A DNA stretch of 64,000 nt from the NCBI GenBank assembly GCA_958295465.1, contig OY282353.1, positions 372,001-436,000 of the forward strand, written 5' to 3'. This document shows positions 8,264-15,741 of this stretch, in pieces (within the stretch, counting starts at the first letter, position 1; each line of letters opens with the position of its first letter). The notes under the pieces were generated by a model. That model had not been told where the DNA came from, searched no databases, and was given only the letters and a program-made list of their open reading frames with translations. The translations under genes were made by a program, and so were the position numbers. The DNA comes from an uncultured Gammaproteobacteria bacterium (GTDB lineage Bacteria > Pseudomonadota > Gammaproteobacteria > HK1).

Positions 8264-9793
8264 TTACACCAGCCGGCGACCGGCACGCGGATGGCCCGGA
8301 GCCCGGACCATTTCCCGCGCGGGGCCCGCGCCTTCCAACGCCGCGAGCTCCCCGACCGTGATTGGCTTGACCGGCGGCCGGATGCGGTAGTGCCCGACCG
8401 TGTCGACATCGACGCCGGCGCCGGTTCGGGTTCCGATTCCGGCGTCGGCGCCGGTACCGGCGCCCCGGCGCCCGGCGAAGATCCCGCTCACCACCGTCGC
8501 GCACATCCGGCCCTGGCACGGACCCATGCCGCAGCGGGTGAACGCCTTCGCCTGGTCGGGGCCGGGGCATCCGCGGGCGATGACACTCTCGATCTCGGCA
8601 ATCGTCACTTCCTCGCAACGGCATACCGTCACCGCCGGGTCCGAGGGGCGCAGCACCGCCGCGCCCGGTTCGAACGCGAAGTCCAGGAACTCCTGGAAGC
8701 GTCGGCGTCGCTCGAGCGAGGCGCGATGCGGCTTGGCGAGGGCGTCGCGCCGGCGCGAATCGATCCTTCCCAGGCGGTACGCCGCTTCAAGCGCCGCGAG
8801 CCGGCCGGAATCCACCGCGGCCTGCGCGCCGAGGACGTGCGCACAGTCACCCGCGGCCAGCAGGCCGCGCTCGCTGGTCTCTCCCCACTCGTCCACCGCC
8901 GGGCGGAAGCCGTGTTGGCGCTCGTCCCGGACGTGATCGAGCTGCGCCGCGAGAGTGAGATGCGCGTTCGGAATCACCCCTTCGTGCAGGAGCACGAGCG
9001 AGGCGTCCATCGACCGCTCCCGGCCGCGATGGAAGAAGCGCACCGCCTCGACCCGCTCGTCGCCGATGATTGCGAGATCGCTCGCATGCATGACCTTCAC
9101 GCCCCGGCCCGCGAGCGCACGCCGCCACCCCAGGCCCTTGCGCAGCTCGCCCGGCATCGCGAGCGCTTGCGGCAAGGCGCCGGCCGCGCGCCGGAACCGG
9201 CCGGGGGACATCGTCAACAGGACCGCGCGTACCGGTGCGCCGGCGCGGGCGAGCTGACAGGCGACCAGGTAAACGAGTGGCCCCGAGCCCGCGATGACGG
9301 CCGGCGCGTCCGGGACGAGTCCCGAGCTCTTGAGCAGCGATTGGGCGCCGCCCACCCCCATCACGCCGGGCAGGAGCGCCCCGGGCACCGGCGCCGCGCG
9401 CTCCCGGGCGCCGGCGGCCACGATCACGCAGTGGGCACGCACCAACCGTGCGACGCCGCCTTGCAGGATCCCGAGCTCCAACGGCGCTGCCTCGTCCGCC
9501 CGCCGCGCGACGGTGCTCACTTCCCATACGGACGTGCGCGGCGAATAGCGCGCGCCGCACTCGCGGAACGCGCGGACGATGGCCGCGCCGGCCACGTAAT
9601 CCTCGCCGAGCACCCGCGCGGTGTTCGGCCGCCCGGCGGTGACCGTCTCGACGTTGCGGTAGATCTGTCCGCCGGGCGCGGTCTGCTCGTCGAGCACGAG
9701 CGTGTCGATGCCGTGTTCGCGCGCCGCGACGGCGGCCGACATGCCGGCCGGCCCCGCCCCGACGATTGCAAGCTCGGCGGTCTCGTTCACCAC
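8264..9793 (-). CDS. FAD-dependent oxidoreductase with C-terminal [2Fe-2S] BFD domain (OoxA/HcnB-like subunit)
   Basis: The protein has 509 residues. I chose GTG 9793 (VVNETAELAIVG) because the Rossmann motif GAGPAG follows at residues 12-17, and the upstream open stretch is a degenerate duplication. A disulphide-reductase-like FAD fold covers about 1-390. A BFD-type cluster domain follows with CRCEE, then CGMGPCQGRMC. This pairing is seen in opine oxidase subunit A, HcnB and the D-hydroxyproline dehydrogenase alpha subunit. The last 60 residues are rich in Gly, Ala and Thr and look like an added tail. It works with the two genes upstream. Confidence 0.85.
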   Translation of the reverse strand: MVNETAELAIVGAGPAGMSAAVAAREHGIDTLVLDEQTAPGGQIYRNVETVTAGRPNTARVLGEDYVAGAAIVRAFRECGARYSPRTSVWEVSTVARRADEAAPLELGILQGGVARLVRAHCVIVAAGARERAAPVPGALLPGVMGVGGAQSLLKSSGLVPDAPAVIAGSGPLVYLVACQLARAGAPVRAVLLTMSPGRFRRAAGALPQALAMPGELRKGLGWRRALAGRGVKVMHASDLAIIGDERVEAVRFFHRGRERSMDASLVLLHEGVIPNAHLTLAAQLDHVRDERQHGFRPAVDEWGETSERGLLAAGDCAHVLGAQAAVDSGRLAALEAAYRLGRIDSRRRDALAKPHRASLERRRRFQEFLDFAFEPGAAVLRPSDPAVTVCRCEEVTIAEIESVIARGCPGPDQAKAFTRCGMGPCQGRMCATVVSGIFAGRRGAGTGADAGIGTRTGAGVDVDTVGHYRIRPPVKPITVGELAALEGAGPAREMVRAPGHPRAGRRLV

Positions 9794-9844
9794 ACTGCCT
9801 TGCAGGCCCCGTGCCGGCCGCGCGTCCGCCTGACCGCCCGTGCT

Positions 9845-9945
9845 TCGGCGACCGGTTCGGCCGCCCGCCCCGCCGTCGATCCCGACCAGGCAATCATGGC
9901 GCCCGTCGATCACGCGACCAGGACGCCCATTTGCCCGGAACGTGG
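9845..9945 (-). pseudogene. Degenerate tandem copy of the adjacent 2Fe-2S gene
   Basis: Bases 9873-9925 align with 10051-10103 at an offset of 178 bp (shared CCGTCGATC, GACNAGGCA, CCGATNANGC). On the minus strand the remnant reads HDCLVGIDG, echoing HECLVEIDG of the intact cluster loop. It sits directly beyond the stop of that gene, between it and the FAD subunit. Confidence 0.65.
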
Positions 9946-9950
9946 CTGTC

Positions 9951-10256
9951 TCACTCCTCCCTCCATCCCGCCACCATCCGCGCGCCATGCTGGCGACGCA
10001 CCCGCATGTCCGCCCGCACTTCGATCATGCAGGCTTGGCGGTTCGGCTCGCCGTCGATCTCGACGAGGCATTCGTGGCACTCGCCGATGAGGCACCAGGG
10101 ACCGCGCGGCGTGCCGGAAACGGGCGTGGTGCGGAACGCGAGGACGCCGTTGGCGAGCAATGCGGCGGCGACGGAATCGCCCTCGCACGCATCGAAGGTC
10201 GCCCCTTCGAAGTCGAAGGTGACGATGGCGGCGGGGTCAGGCAGCCTGCGAAACAT
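9951..10256 (-). CDS. (2Fe-2S)-binding protein (HcnA/OoxC-like small subunit)
   Basis: The protein has 101 residues, the usual size for this small subunit. It belongs to the Fer2_4 family found at the N-terminus of sarcosine oxidase alpha and as the stand-alone HcnA/OoxC subunit. Cluster cysteines are Cys55, Cys60, Cys63 and Cys76 in the pattern PWCLIGECHEC then RQAC. Its start overlaps the end of the upstream FAD subunit by 20 bp, as expected for an operon. It should pass electrons between the two flavin subunits. Confidence 0.85.
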   Translation of the reverse strand: MFRRLPDPAAIVTFDFEGATFDACEGDSVAAALLANGVLAFRTTPVSGTPRGPWCLIGECHECLVEIDGEPNRQACMIEVRADMRVRRQHGARMVAGWREE

Positions 10257-11361
10257 CGAAGCGGTCCGTGGAGAAGCAGGCCATTTCTTCGGGGATCCGG
10301 CCCTCGATCACCCAGCGGCTCGCTTCGAGCGCGTGGTTCGCCGCAAGGGTGACACCGCTGTGGCAGGTGAAGACGAAGGCGCCGGGGTGGGCCTTCGACT
10401 GGTCGTAGATGGGAAATCCGTCCGGAGTCATCACCCGGAGCGCGCCCCACGTGCGCACCACGCGCAGCGCCGCGACGCACGGAAAGACGCGCACCGCGCG
10501 ATGGGCGATGTCGCGGCTGGTGCGGGCGAGCACCGAGGTATCGAAGCCGCGATCTTCCTGCGACGCGCCGAGCAGCAGCGACCCTTCGTCGGTCTGGCGG
10601 ATGTTCAGGGTCGGGTGATCGAGCAGCGGCGCGACACGCTCGGTGACGAGGATCTGCCCGTGCTCGGGGTGCACCGGGACGTCGAGCCCGACCATCGCGC
10701 CGAGCGCCTTCGATCCGTGGCCGGCCGCGATGACCACCTTGTTGCCGCTGATTGCTCCGCGCGCGGTGCGGACGGTGAAGCCGCCGCCGGGGAGGGGCTG
10801 GATGCCGTCGGCCCGCGCGCCGCTCAGGTAGTCCGCGCCACGGGCCACGAGCGATGCGTGCAGGCCGCGCATGAGCTTCAACGGATTCGCCTGGCCATCA
10901 TAGGGGGTCCAGGTGCCGCCGGCGACCTCCGGCCCGCACGCCGGCAGCAGCTCGCGGATACGGGAGCGGTCGAGGATCTCGTACTCGTAGCCGGCGTTGC
11001 CGGCCGCCTGTCCGAGACCGGCGAGCATCGAATCGAGATCGGAAAGCTCGTCATCGGAGAGTGCGGGCACCACCCCGCCGGGGCGGGCATAGCATGGCGC
11101 AAGCCCGCAATCCTCGACGAGTGCTTCGGACAGATCGAACCAGCGTTCGGACGACGCGCGCGACCACCGCGCGTACTCGGGGCGTCCGACCCCCTTGCCC
11201 TGCACCCACACCAGCCCGAAGTTGCCGCGGCTCGCGCGGTACGCCGCGTCCTCCTCGTCGAGGACCGCGACCCGCTGCCCGGCGCGCGCCAGCCCGCAGG
11301 CGATCGCGCCGCCGACCAGCCCGGCGCCGATCACCACCACGTCGTAACCGTCACAGCGCAT
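10237..11361 (-). CDS. FAD-dependent amine oxidoreductase (DAO family; OoxB/HcnC-like subunit)
   Basis: The protein has 374 residues from ATG 11361. The Rossmann motif VVVIGAGLVGG lies at residues 8-18. The DAO-family substrate domain follows, and the second FAD contact reads HPGAFVFTCHSGVTLAAN near the end. This is the catalytic subunit expected to oxidise an amino or imino acid, with HcnA/HcnB-like partners downstream. A D-amino acid, opine, glycine or hydroxyproline substrate is possible. The presence of a binding-protein importer in the same orientation favours an imported nitrogen compound. It is the first gene of the block. The upstream region holds palindromic repeats. Confidence 0.85.
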   Translation of the reverse strand: MRCDGYDVVVIGAGLVGGAIACGLARAGQRVAVLDEEDAAYRASRGNFGLVWVQGKGVGRPEYARWSRASSERWFDLSEALVEDCGLAPCYARPGGVVPALSDDELSDLDSMLAGLGQAAGNAGYEYEILDRSRIRELLPACGPEVAGGTWTPYDGQANPLKLMRGLHASLVARGADYLSGARADGIQPLPGGGFTVRTARGAISGNKVVIAAGHGSKALGAMVGLDVPVHPEHGQILVTERVAPLLDHPTLNIRQTDEGSLLLGASQEDRGFDTSVLARTSRDIAHRAVRVFPCVAALRVVRTWGALRVMTPDGFPIYDQSKAHPGAFVFTCHSGVTLAANHALEASRWVIEGRIPEEMACFSTDRFDVSQAA

Positions 11362-11388
11362 CAGGACTCCATCGACGGTTGCCGGAGT

Positions 11389-11436
11389 GGATTCCCGCTT
11401 TCTCCCCGTTTTCACGGGGATGACGGGGAATGACGG
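11389..11436. repeat. Extragenic palindrome of GGATTCCCG...CGGGGAAT type
   Basis: The outer arms ATTCCCG and CGGGGAAT flank an inner hairpin CCCCGT-TTTC-ACGGGG, followed by TGACGG. This kind of short palindrome is common between genes in proteobacteria. It lies in the gap 11362-11680, upstream of the oxidase operon. The rest of that gap is the larger repeat at 11543-11656, and I see nothing else in it. Confidence 0.55.
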
Positions 11437-11542
11437 CAAGCGCGTCACCACGCATCGGGACCCCATTCGGGGATTGCCGGGGATGTTCGCGAGGATACCC
11501 GGTTCGGGCGCGCGATCAGCACGAGATTCAGCCGCTACCAGC

Positions 11543-11656
11543 AATACCCGCCAAGCCTGAAAACGTCCATTGAATCGCCACGACCAGATACTCAGATGGC
11601 AGAACAGACCGCGAAATCCCGATGACACGACCATGTTCGGGACGTTAGCGGGAATT
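11543..11656. repeat. Dispersed palindromic repeat, copy 2
   Basis: The left end is ATACCCGCCAAG then AAAACGTCCAT. The right end is GGGACGTTAGCGGGAATT. It matches copy 1 (136-247) over the left 40 bp with a few changes, including the AAAACGTCCAT and CGCCACGACC blocks. It lies 25 bp upstream of the small gene at 11681. Confidence 0.7.
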
Positions 11657-11680
11657 GCTGAGCCGCTACAATCACGTGCC

Positions 11681-11926
11681 ATGGATGCGAACCGCCGGCC
11701 GATCTCCCCGCAAGCCGCCGCCCGATACATGCAGCGCTGGTCCAGCGTGCGCCGGCGGCTCGTCGAGGAACAGCGCGCGACTTCAATGGAAACCAGGCTG
11801 CACCGTCTGGCGGGATTGATGGCGTCGGCCCGCGAGATGGGGTGGTCCGGAGCGGTCGATGCCGAGGACGACGCGGTTCGGAAAAGGTGGACGGCGCTGA
11901 GGCGGGCGATGTCCGGTGACGCATAG
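11681..11926 (+). CDS. Small protein of the type paired with nucleotidyltransferase toxins
   Basis: The protein has 81 residues from ATG 11681, basic and helical, with ARYMQRWSSVRRRLVEEQRA and TRLHRLAGLMASAREMGW as landmarks. Similar small proteins (one about 80-90 residues, helical, with a conserved LAALMAS-like core) are commonly encoded just before AbiEii-like or DUF6036 nucleotidyltransferase genes. Here the same frame, after the TAG, holds only the C-terminus of such a partner. The assignment rests on recall of the neighbourhood pattern and is moderate. Confidence 0.5.
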   Translation: MDANRRPISPQAAARYMQRWSSVRRRLVEEQRATSMETRLHRLAGLMASAREMGWSGAVDAEDDAVRKRWTALRRAMSGDA

Positions 11927-12127
11927 CTCCACCGATCGGGCACGTCGCGCGACGTTGCCGACATCGAAGGCATCCTCGAAACCTGCGACCATCTCGACAT
12001 CGATTGGATCCGCGCCCGGCTGACCGAATTCGATCGAGCGCTCGGCCGCACCGACCTGCCTGCCGAGTTCGAACGCACCGTGGCCCGTACCCGCCGGCAG
12101 GCACCTTTCGCCGGCCCCGACGAATGA
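11927..12127 (+). pseudogene. C-terminal remnant of a nucleotidyltransferase-like (AbiEii/DUF6036-type) gene
   Basis: The frame 11927-12127 reads RDVADIEGILETC then LDIDWIRARLTEFDRAL and ends in TGA. This resembles the helical C-terminus of nucleotidyltransferase-type toxins (RDLxDIEGIL). No start codon, no nucleotide-binding GS motif and no catalytic Asp pair are present. At least two thirds of the gene is missing, while the upstream partner is intact. Confidence 0.5.
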
Positions 12128-12156
12128 ATCTGCCGAGCAGAGATGGAGGTTCTCCG

Positions 12157-12417
12157 ATGAACCAGCGGACAAGCAAACAGGAACTCCTCTCCCGAATATC
12201 GATAGATACGAACGTCTGCTTCGGAAAGCCCTGCATCCGTGGGCATCGTATCTGGGTATCTCTGGTGCTTGATCTCCTGGCCAGCGGCTGGACGGTCCAA
12301 GAGCTTCTCGAACAATACCCCGGTATCGAAGAGGCGGATGTTCTCGCCTGTATTGCATACGGAGCGGAAGTGTCTCGCGAACGCTATGTCGACGTACCCC
12401 TGGAGGCCACGACTTGA
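12157..12417 (+). CDS. DUF433 domain protein (probable antitoxin)
   Basis: The protein has 86 residues from ATG 12157, with ribosome site GATGGAGG. The DUF433 signature is clear: ISIDTNVCFGKPCIRGHRI, then LDLLASGWTVQELLEQYPGI, then ACIAYGAEV. DUF433 proteins are small helix-turn-helix-like partners of DUF5615 (PIN-like) toxins. A broken DUF5615 frame overlaps the stop by three bases (TTGA). Confidence 0.85.
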   Translation: MNQRTSKQELLSRISIDTNVCFGKPCIRGHRIWVSLVLDLLASGWTVQELLEQYPGIEEADVLACIAYGAEVSRERYVDVPLEATT

Positions 12418-12563
12418 AGATCAAGCTCGATGAAAATCTCGGTAGCCGGGGTGCGGACATTCTGCGGGCGGCCGCACTTGCCGATACGATCATCGAAGGC
12501 AAGTTGTGGATCGTGCAACGCGGGCGCATCAGGGAATACCATCAGGAACGGGAAGCCCCCTAA
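12414..12563 (+). pseudogene. DUF5615 (PIN-like) toxin gene with an internal deletion
   Basis: The frame starts at TTG 12414, overlapping the DUF433 stop, and encodes 49 residues. The first part, LKIKLDENLGSRGADILRAA, is the canonical N-terminus with the metal-binding Asp. The last part, IEGKLWIVQRGRIREY, is the canonical C-terminus. The family is usually 110-120 residues, so about 60-70 internal codons are gone, in frame, including most of the catalytic acidic residues. The product is very unlikely to be active. Confidence 0.7.
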
Positions 12564-12591
12564 TTGCTCCACAGCACGTAGGGGAGACGTG

Positions 12592-13683
12592 ATGAACAAG
12601 GTGATCTCGGCCGATTCGCACGTGCAGGAGCCCCCCGAGCTCTACGAGCGCATCCCGAAGTCCCTCCGGCACCGCGCGCCGCATATCGTCGAGCGCGACG
12701 GGGCGCGCTATCTCGTCGTCGACGGGCGGCGCCCGCGGCGGCTCGACATCGCCGAGACGCGCACCACCGAGGAGGACCACGATCGCGAGTTCCGCAAGGA
12801 CCCGAGCGGCGGGCGCGACCTCGGCCGGCGCCTCGCCGACCTGGAGCGTGACGGCGTCAGCGCCGAGGTCATCTACCCGAACCAGTCGCTCGGCCTGTTC
12901 ATGTCGCCGGCCCCCGACTACCAGCTCGCGGTGGCGAAGGCGTGGAACGACTGGGCGAGCGAGCACTTCGGCGCCTACCGCGACCGCTTCGCGCCGGTGG
13001 CGATGACCCCGGTGCACGACATCGACGCGGCGGTCGCGGAGGTCGAACGCGCCGCGAAGCTCGGCTATCGATCGATCAAGGTGCCGATCACCAACCGCGA
13101 ATGCCCCTACAACCGGCCGGAGTACGAGCCACTGTGGTCGGTCATCGAGGACAGCGGCCTGGTGCTGGCGTTCCATGCGTTCACCAACTCCGAGGACACC
13201 TATCCCGAGGACTGGGGCGAGGAAGCAGGCATCGGCGGTGCGCTGGACTTCATGGCCATGCGCATGGCCGACGGCCAGCACCCGGTCTCGCAGCTCATCT
13301 CGGGCGGGGTGTGCGAGCGTCATCCGGGGCTCGACTTCGTGGTGGTCGAGTGCGGCGCGGGGTGGCTCGCGTGGCTGCTCCACGTGCTCGACGAGCAGGT
13401 GGAGAAGAAGCACATGTGGATCCGCCCGCGGCTCGCGCTGAAGCCGAGCGAATACTTCGCGCGCCAGGGTTACATCACGTTCACCGACGATCCCGTCGCC
13501 CTGCGCAACCTCGCATTCACCGGCGCGGACTCGATGCTCTGGGGCAGCGACTACCCCCACGACGAGGGGTCCTTCCCACACTCCCGGGAGGTCATCGCCC
13601 GTACCTTCGAAGGGCTCGGCGAGGAAGACCGGCAGAAGATCGTCTGCGGCAACGCCGCGCGCATCTACGGCTTCGACGCCTGA
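12592..13683 (+). CDS. Amidohydrolase family protein (metal-dependent hydrolase, Amidohydro_2)
   Basis: The protein has 363 residues from ATG 12592, with ribosome site GTAGGGGAG. The start MNKVISADSHVQEP carries the D-x-H metal motif (Asp8, His10). Later landmarks are AFHAFTNSED, the FVVVECGAGWLAWLLHVLDE helix and the C-terminal MLWGSDYPHDEGSFPHS, with the Asp that acts in catalysis. The TIM-barrel family includes decarboxylases and hydrolases of the ACMSD type. The substrate is not readable. An M20 hydrolase follows after a triplicated junction, so the pair may act in one catabolic route. Confidence 0.85.
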   Translation: MNKVISADSHVQEPPELYERIPKSLRHRAPHIVERDGARYLVVDGRRPRRLDIAETRTTEEDHDREFRKDPSGGRDLGRRLADLERDGVSAEVIYPNQSLGLFMSPAPDYQLAVAKAWNDWASEHFGAYRDRFAPVAMTPVHDIDAAVAEVERAAKLGYRSIKVPITNRECPYNRPEYEPLWSVIEDSGLVLAFHAFTNSEDTYPEDWGEEAGIGGALDFMAMRMADGQHPVSQLISGGVCERHPGLDFVVVECGAGWLAWLLHVLDEQVEKKHMWIRPRLALKPSEYFARQGYITFTDDPVALRNLAFTGADSMLWGSDYPHDEGSFPHSREVIARTFEGLGEEDRQKIVCGNAARIYGFDA

Positions 13684-14010
13684 CGCGGCCGGTGGGGAGT
13701 GGGCAGAGAACACCCCGGCGAACGACATGGAACAAGCGCCATGGAAGCAGGCGCTGTCCGATCGCATCAACCCCGCATCCGCCCACGGCTTCGAGCCTGA
13801 TGCGGCTGGCGGGGGTAGACAGAGGACGCACCGGCAGGCGGCATGAAGCAGGGCAGGGCGCTATCCGGATCGCATCAACGCCAGGCGCGCCCACGCGGCT
13901 TCGACGCCTGACGTACCAATCGGAAGGGGAGAGGACGCACGATGAACGATATGAAACAGGCCCTGCTCGACCGCATCGAAGCCGATCGCGACATGCTGAT
14001 CGAGTTCTAC
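13669..14010 (+). repeat. Three degenerate tandem copies of the amidohydrolase/M20 gene junction
   Basis: Units begin with GGCTTCGACGCCTGA at 13669, GGCTTCGAGCCTGA at 13787 and GGCTTCGACGCCTGA at 13897, so the periods are 118 and 110 bp. Each unit goes on to an AGAG(A/G)AC block and an ATG followed by GGCG/GCCC-CTGT/CTGC and a CGCATCAA/GAA motif. The first unit ends the real amidohydrolase gene and the third starts the real M20 gene. The middle sequence is vestigial. The stretch 13684-13941 holds no other gene. Confidence 0.8.
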
Positions 14011-15189
14011 TCGAAGTTCGTGCAGGCGAAGAGCCCGAACCCGCCCGGCGATACACGCGAGGCGGTGGCGCACATCAGGGCCTTTCTCGACGCCCATGCC
14101 CTGCCCTACCGGATCATCGACCCCCATCCCGAATTCCCGAACGTGGTCGGCACCTTCGAGTGCGCGAACCCGGGACGCCATCTCGTGCTCAACGGGCATA
14201 TCGACGTGTTCCCCGTCGGGGACCACGAGACGTGGTCGCACGGCGGCCCGTGGAGTGGCGCGGTCGAGGACGGCAAGGTCTGGGGGCGCGGCTCCGCGGA
14301 CATGAAGTGCGGCACCAGCGCGTCGATCTTCACCTTCATGTACCTGCACGGACTGCGCGACCGGCTCAACGGCCGCCTCACCCTTACCGCCGTCTCCGAC
14401 GAGGAGACCTTCGGCCCGTGGGGGGCGCGCTACCTCATCGAGCACCACCCCGAGGTGCACGGCGACTGCTGCCTGAACGGCGAGCCGAGCAGCCCCTGGA
14501 GCATCCGCTTCGGCGAGAAGGGTCCGCTATGGGTCGAGTTCAAGGTGCGCACCCAGGGCGCGCACGGGGCGTACACCCATGCCTCGGAGAGCGCGAGCAG
14601 GATCGGCGCTCGCCTCATCGCGGACCTGGAGCGCCTGGAGGAGATGGACACCCCGCCGCCCGGGAACGTCGGACCGCTGCTCGCTCGCGCGGCCGAGACC
14701 ACGGACCGGGCGCTCGGCCCCGGCGCGGCGGAGATCGTGCAGAAGATCACCGTCAACATCGGCGTGGTGCGCGCGGGGCTCAAGGTGAACATGGTGCCGA
14801 GCGAGTGCGTGATCGAGGCCGACTTCCGCCTCCCCATCGGGGTCGACGGCGATCGGGTGCTGGCCGGGATCGACCGGATCCTCGCCGGCTATCCGCAGGC
14901 GAGCTACACCGTGATCAACTCCCAGCCGCCCGCGTGGTGCGATCCGGAGCACGAGATGGTGGGGATCATCCAGGCCAACGTGAAGGCGTTGCGCGGCTTC
15001 GAGCCGCAGCCGACGTCGAGCCTCGGCGGCACCGACACGCGGCTGTGGCGCTACATCGACGTGCCCGCCTACGTCTACGGCCCGTTCCCCGCCGGCATGG
15101 GCGCCGGCGACGAGCACGTGCCCATCGACGACTTCCTGCACGTGGTCAAGACCCACGTCCTCTCCGCCCATGACTATCTGTCTCGCTGA
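13942..15189 (+). CDS. M20 family metallo-hydrolase (ArgE/DapE/ACY1 type)
   Basis: The protein has 415 residues. Zinc-site landmarks in order are NGHIDVFP (His86, Asp88), GRGSADMKCG (Asp120) and VSDEETFGPW (Glu154, Glu155). A dimerisation lid with EKGPLWVEFKVRTQGAHGA follows. The C-terminal half has GGTDTRLW and the GMGAGDEHVP motif with the last metal His. It hydrolyses an N-acyl, carbamoyl or succinyl amide bond; the exact substrate is open. The start ATG 13942 has ribosome site GGAAGGGGAGAGG. It probably works with the amidohydrolase upstream and the binding protein downstream. Confidence 0.87.
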   Translation: MNDMKQALLDRIEADRDMLIEFYSKFVQAKSPNPPGDTREAVAHIRAFLDAHALPYRIIDPHPEFPNVVGTFECANPGRHLVLNGHIDVFPVGDHETWSHGGPWSGAVEDGKVWGRGSADMKCGTSASIFTFMYLHGLRDRLNGRLTLTAVSDEETFGPWGARYLIEHHPEVHGDCCLNGEPSSPWSIRFGEKGPLWVEFKVRTQGAHGAYTHASESASRIGARLIADLERLEEMDTPPPGNVGPLLARAAETTDRALGPGAAEIVQKITVNIGVVRAGLKVNMVPSECVIEADFRLPIGVDGDRVLAGIDRILAGYPQASYTVINSQPPAWCDPEHEMVGIIQANVKALRGFEPQPTSSLGGTDTRLWRYIDVPAYVYGPFPAGMGAGDEHVPIDDFLHVVKTHVLSAHDYLSR

Positions 15190-15387
15190 ACGAGGCGGAT
15201 GGCCGGCGGAACGCGGGCTCCGGGCCCAGGGCTACCTTGCGACGTCGGGGTCCTCCGTCCATTCGACCTGCCGGGAGCAGGTTTGGAACAAAGGATGGTT
15301 CCGGCGGGGATGGCGCCGTCATTGCCATGCGCGGATCGGTTGCCTATAGTGCACCCTGCATCGGATGGCTCCTGCACCATCTACTGC

Positions 15388-15589
15388 AACTCGATCCATC
15401 CTGCACCGATCGAAATCGACATGGGACGGGAGGCGGCGCCCCTCCGGCGAGATCCGGGAACGGCGGCCGCAGGAGATCCCACCGGGAAGAACGGGCGCCC
15501 CCGAGGAAGTCGCGAACGCGGTGCTCTTCCTCGCCTCCGACGAATCGTCCTGCGTCACCGGCAGCGAGCTGGTCGTCGACGGGGGCTGA
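15388..15589 (+). pseudogene. C-terminal remnant of a short-chain dehydrogenase (SDR), frameshifted
   Basis: Frame 1 from 15388 reads [20 protein letters not shown], the SDR segment after the active site. Near 15450 one base appears lost and the next frame continues with [20 protein letters not shown], then [19 protein letters not shown] and VVDGG before TGA. That is the canonical SDR C-terminus. The N-terminal cofactor fold and the YxxxK site are absent. Apart from this, the gap 15190-15741 shows nothing recognisable. Confidence 0.8.
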
Positions 15590-15741
15590 CTGCTCGTTGA
15601 TGCATCCAGCAGACTGGTATTACCTTGTGGCCGCACCAATCCGGGCCAATCGACGGCATCGACCAGTCTCGTGGGTGCCGTATCCGGTCGGAAGGCATTC
15701 GATTCCAACGAAACCGGACCATCCACACGAGGGAGAAGACT

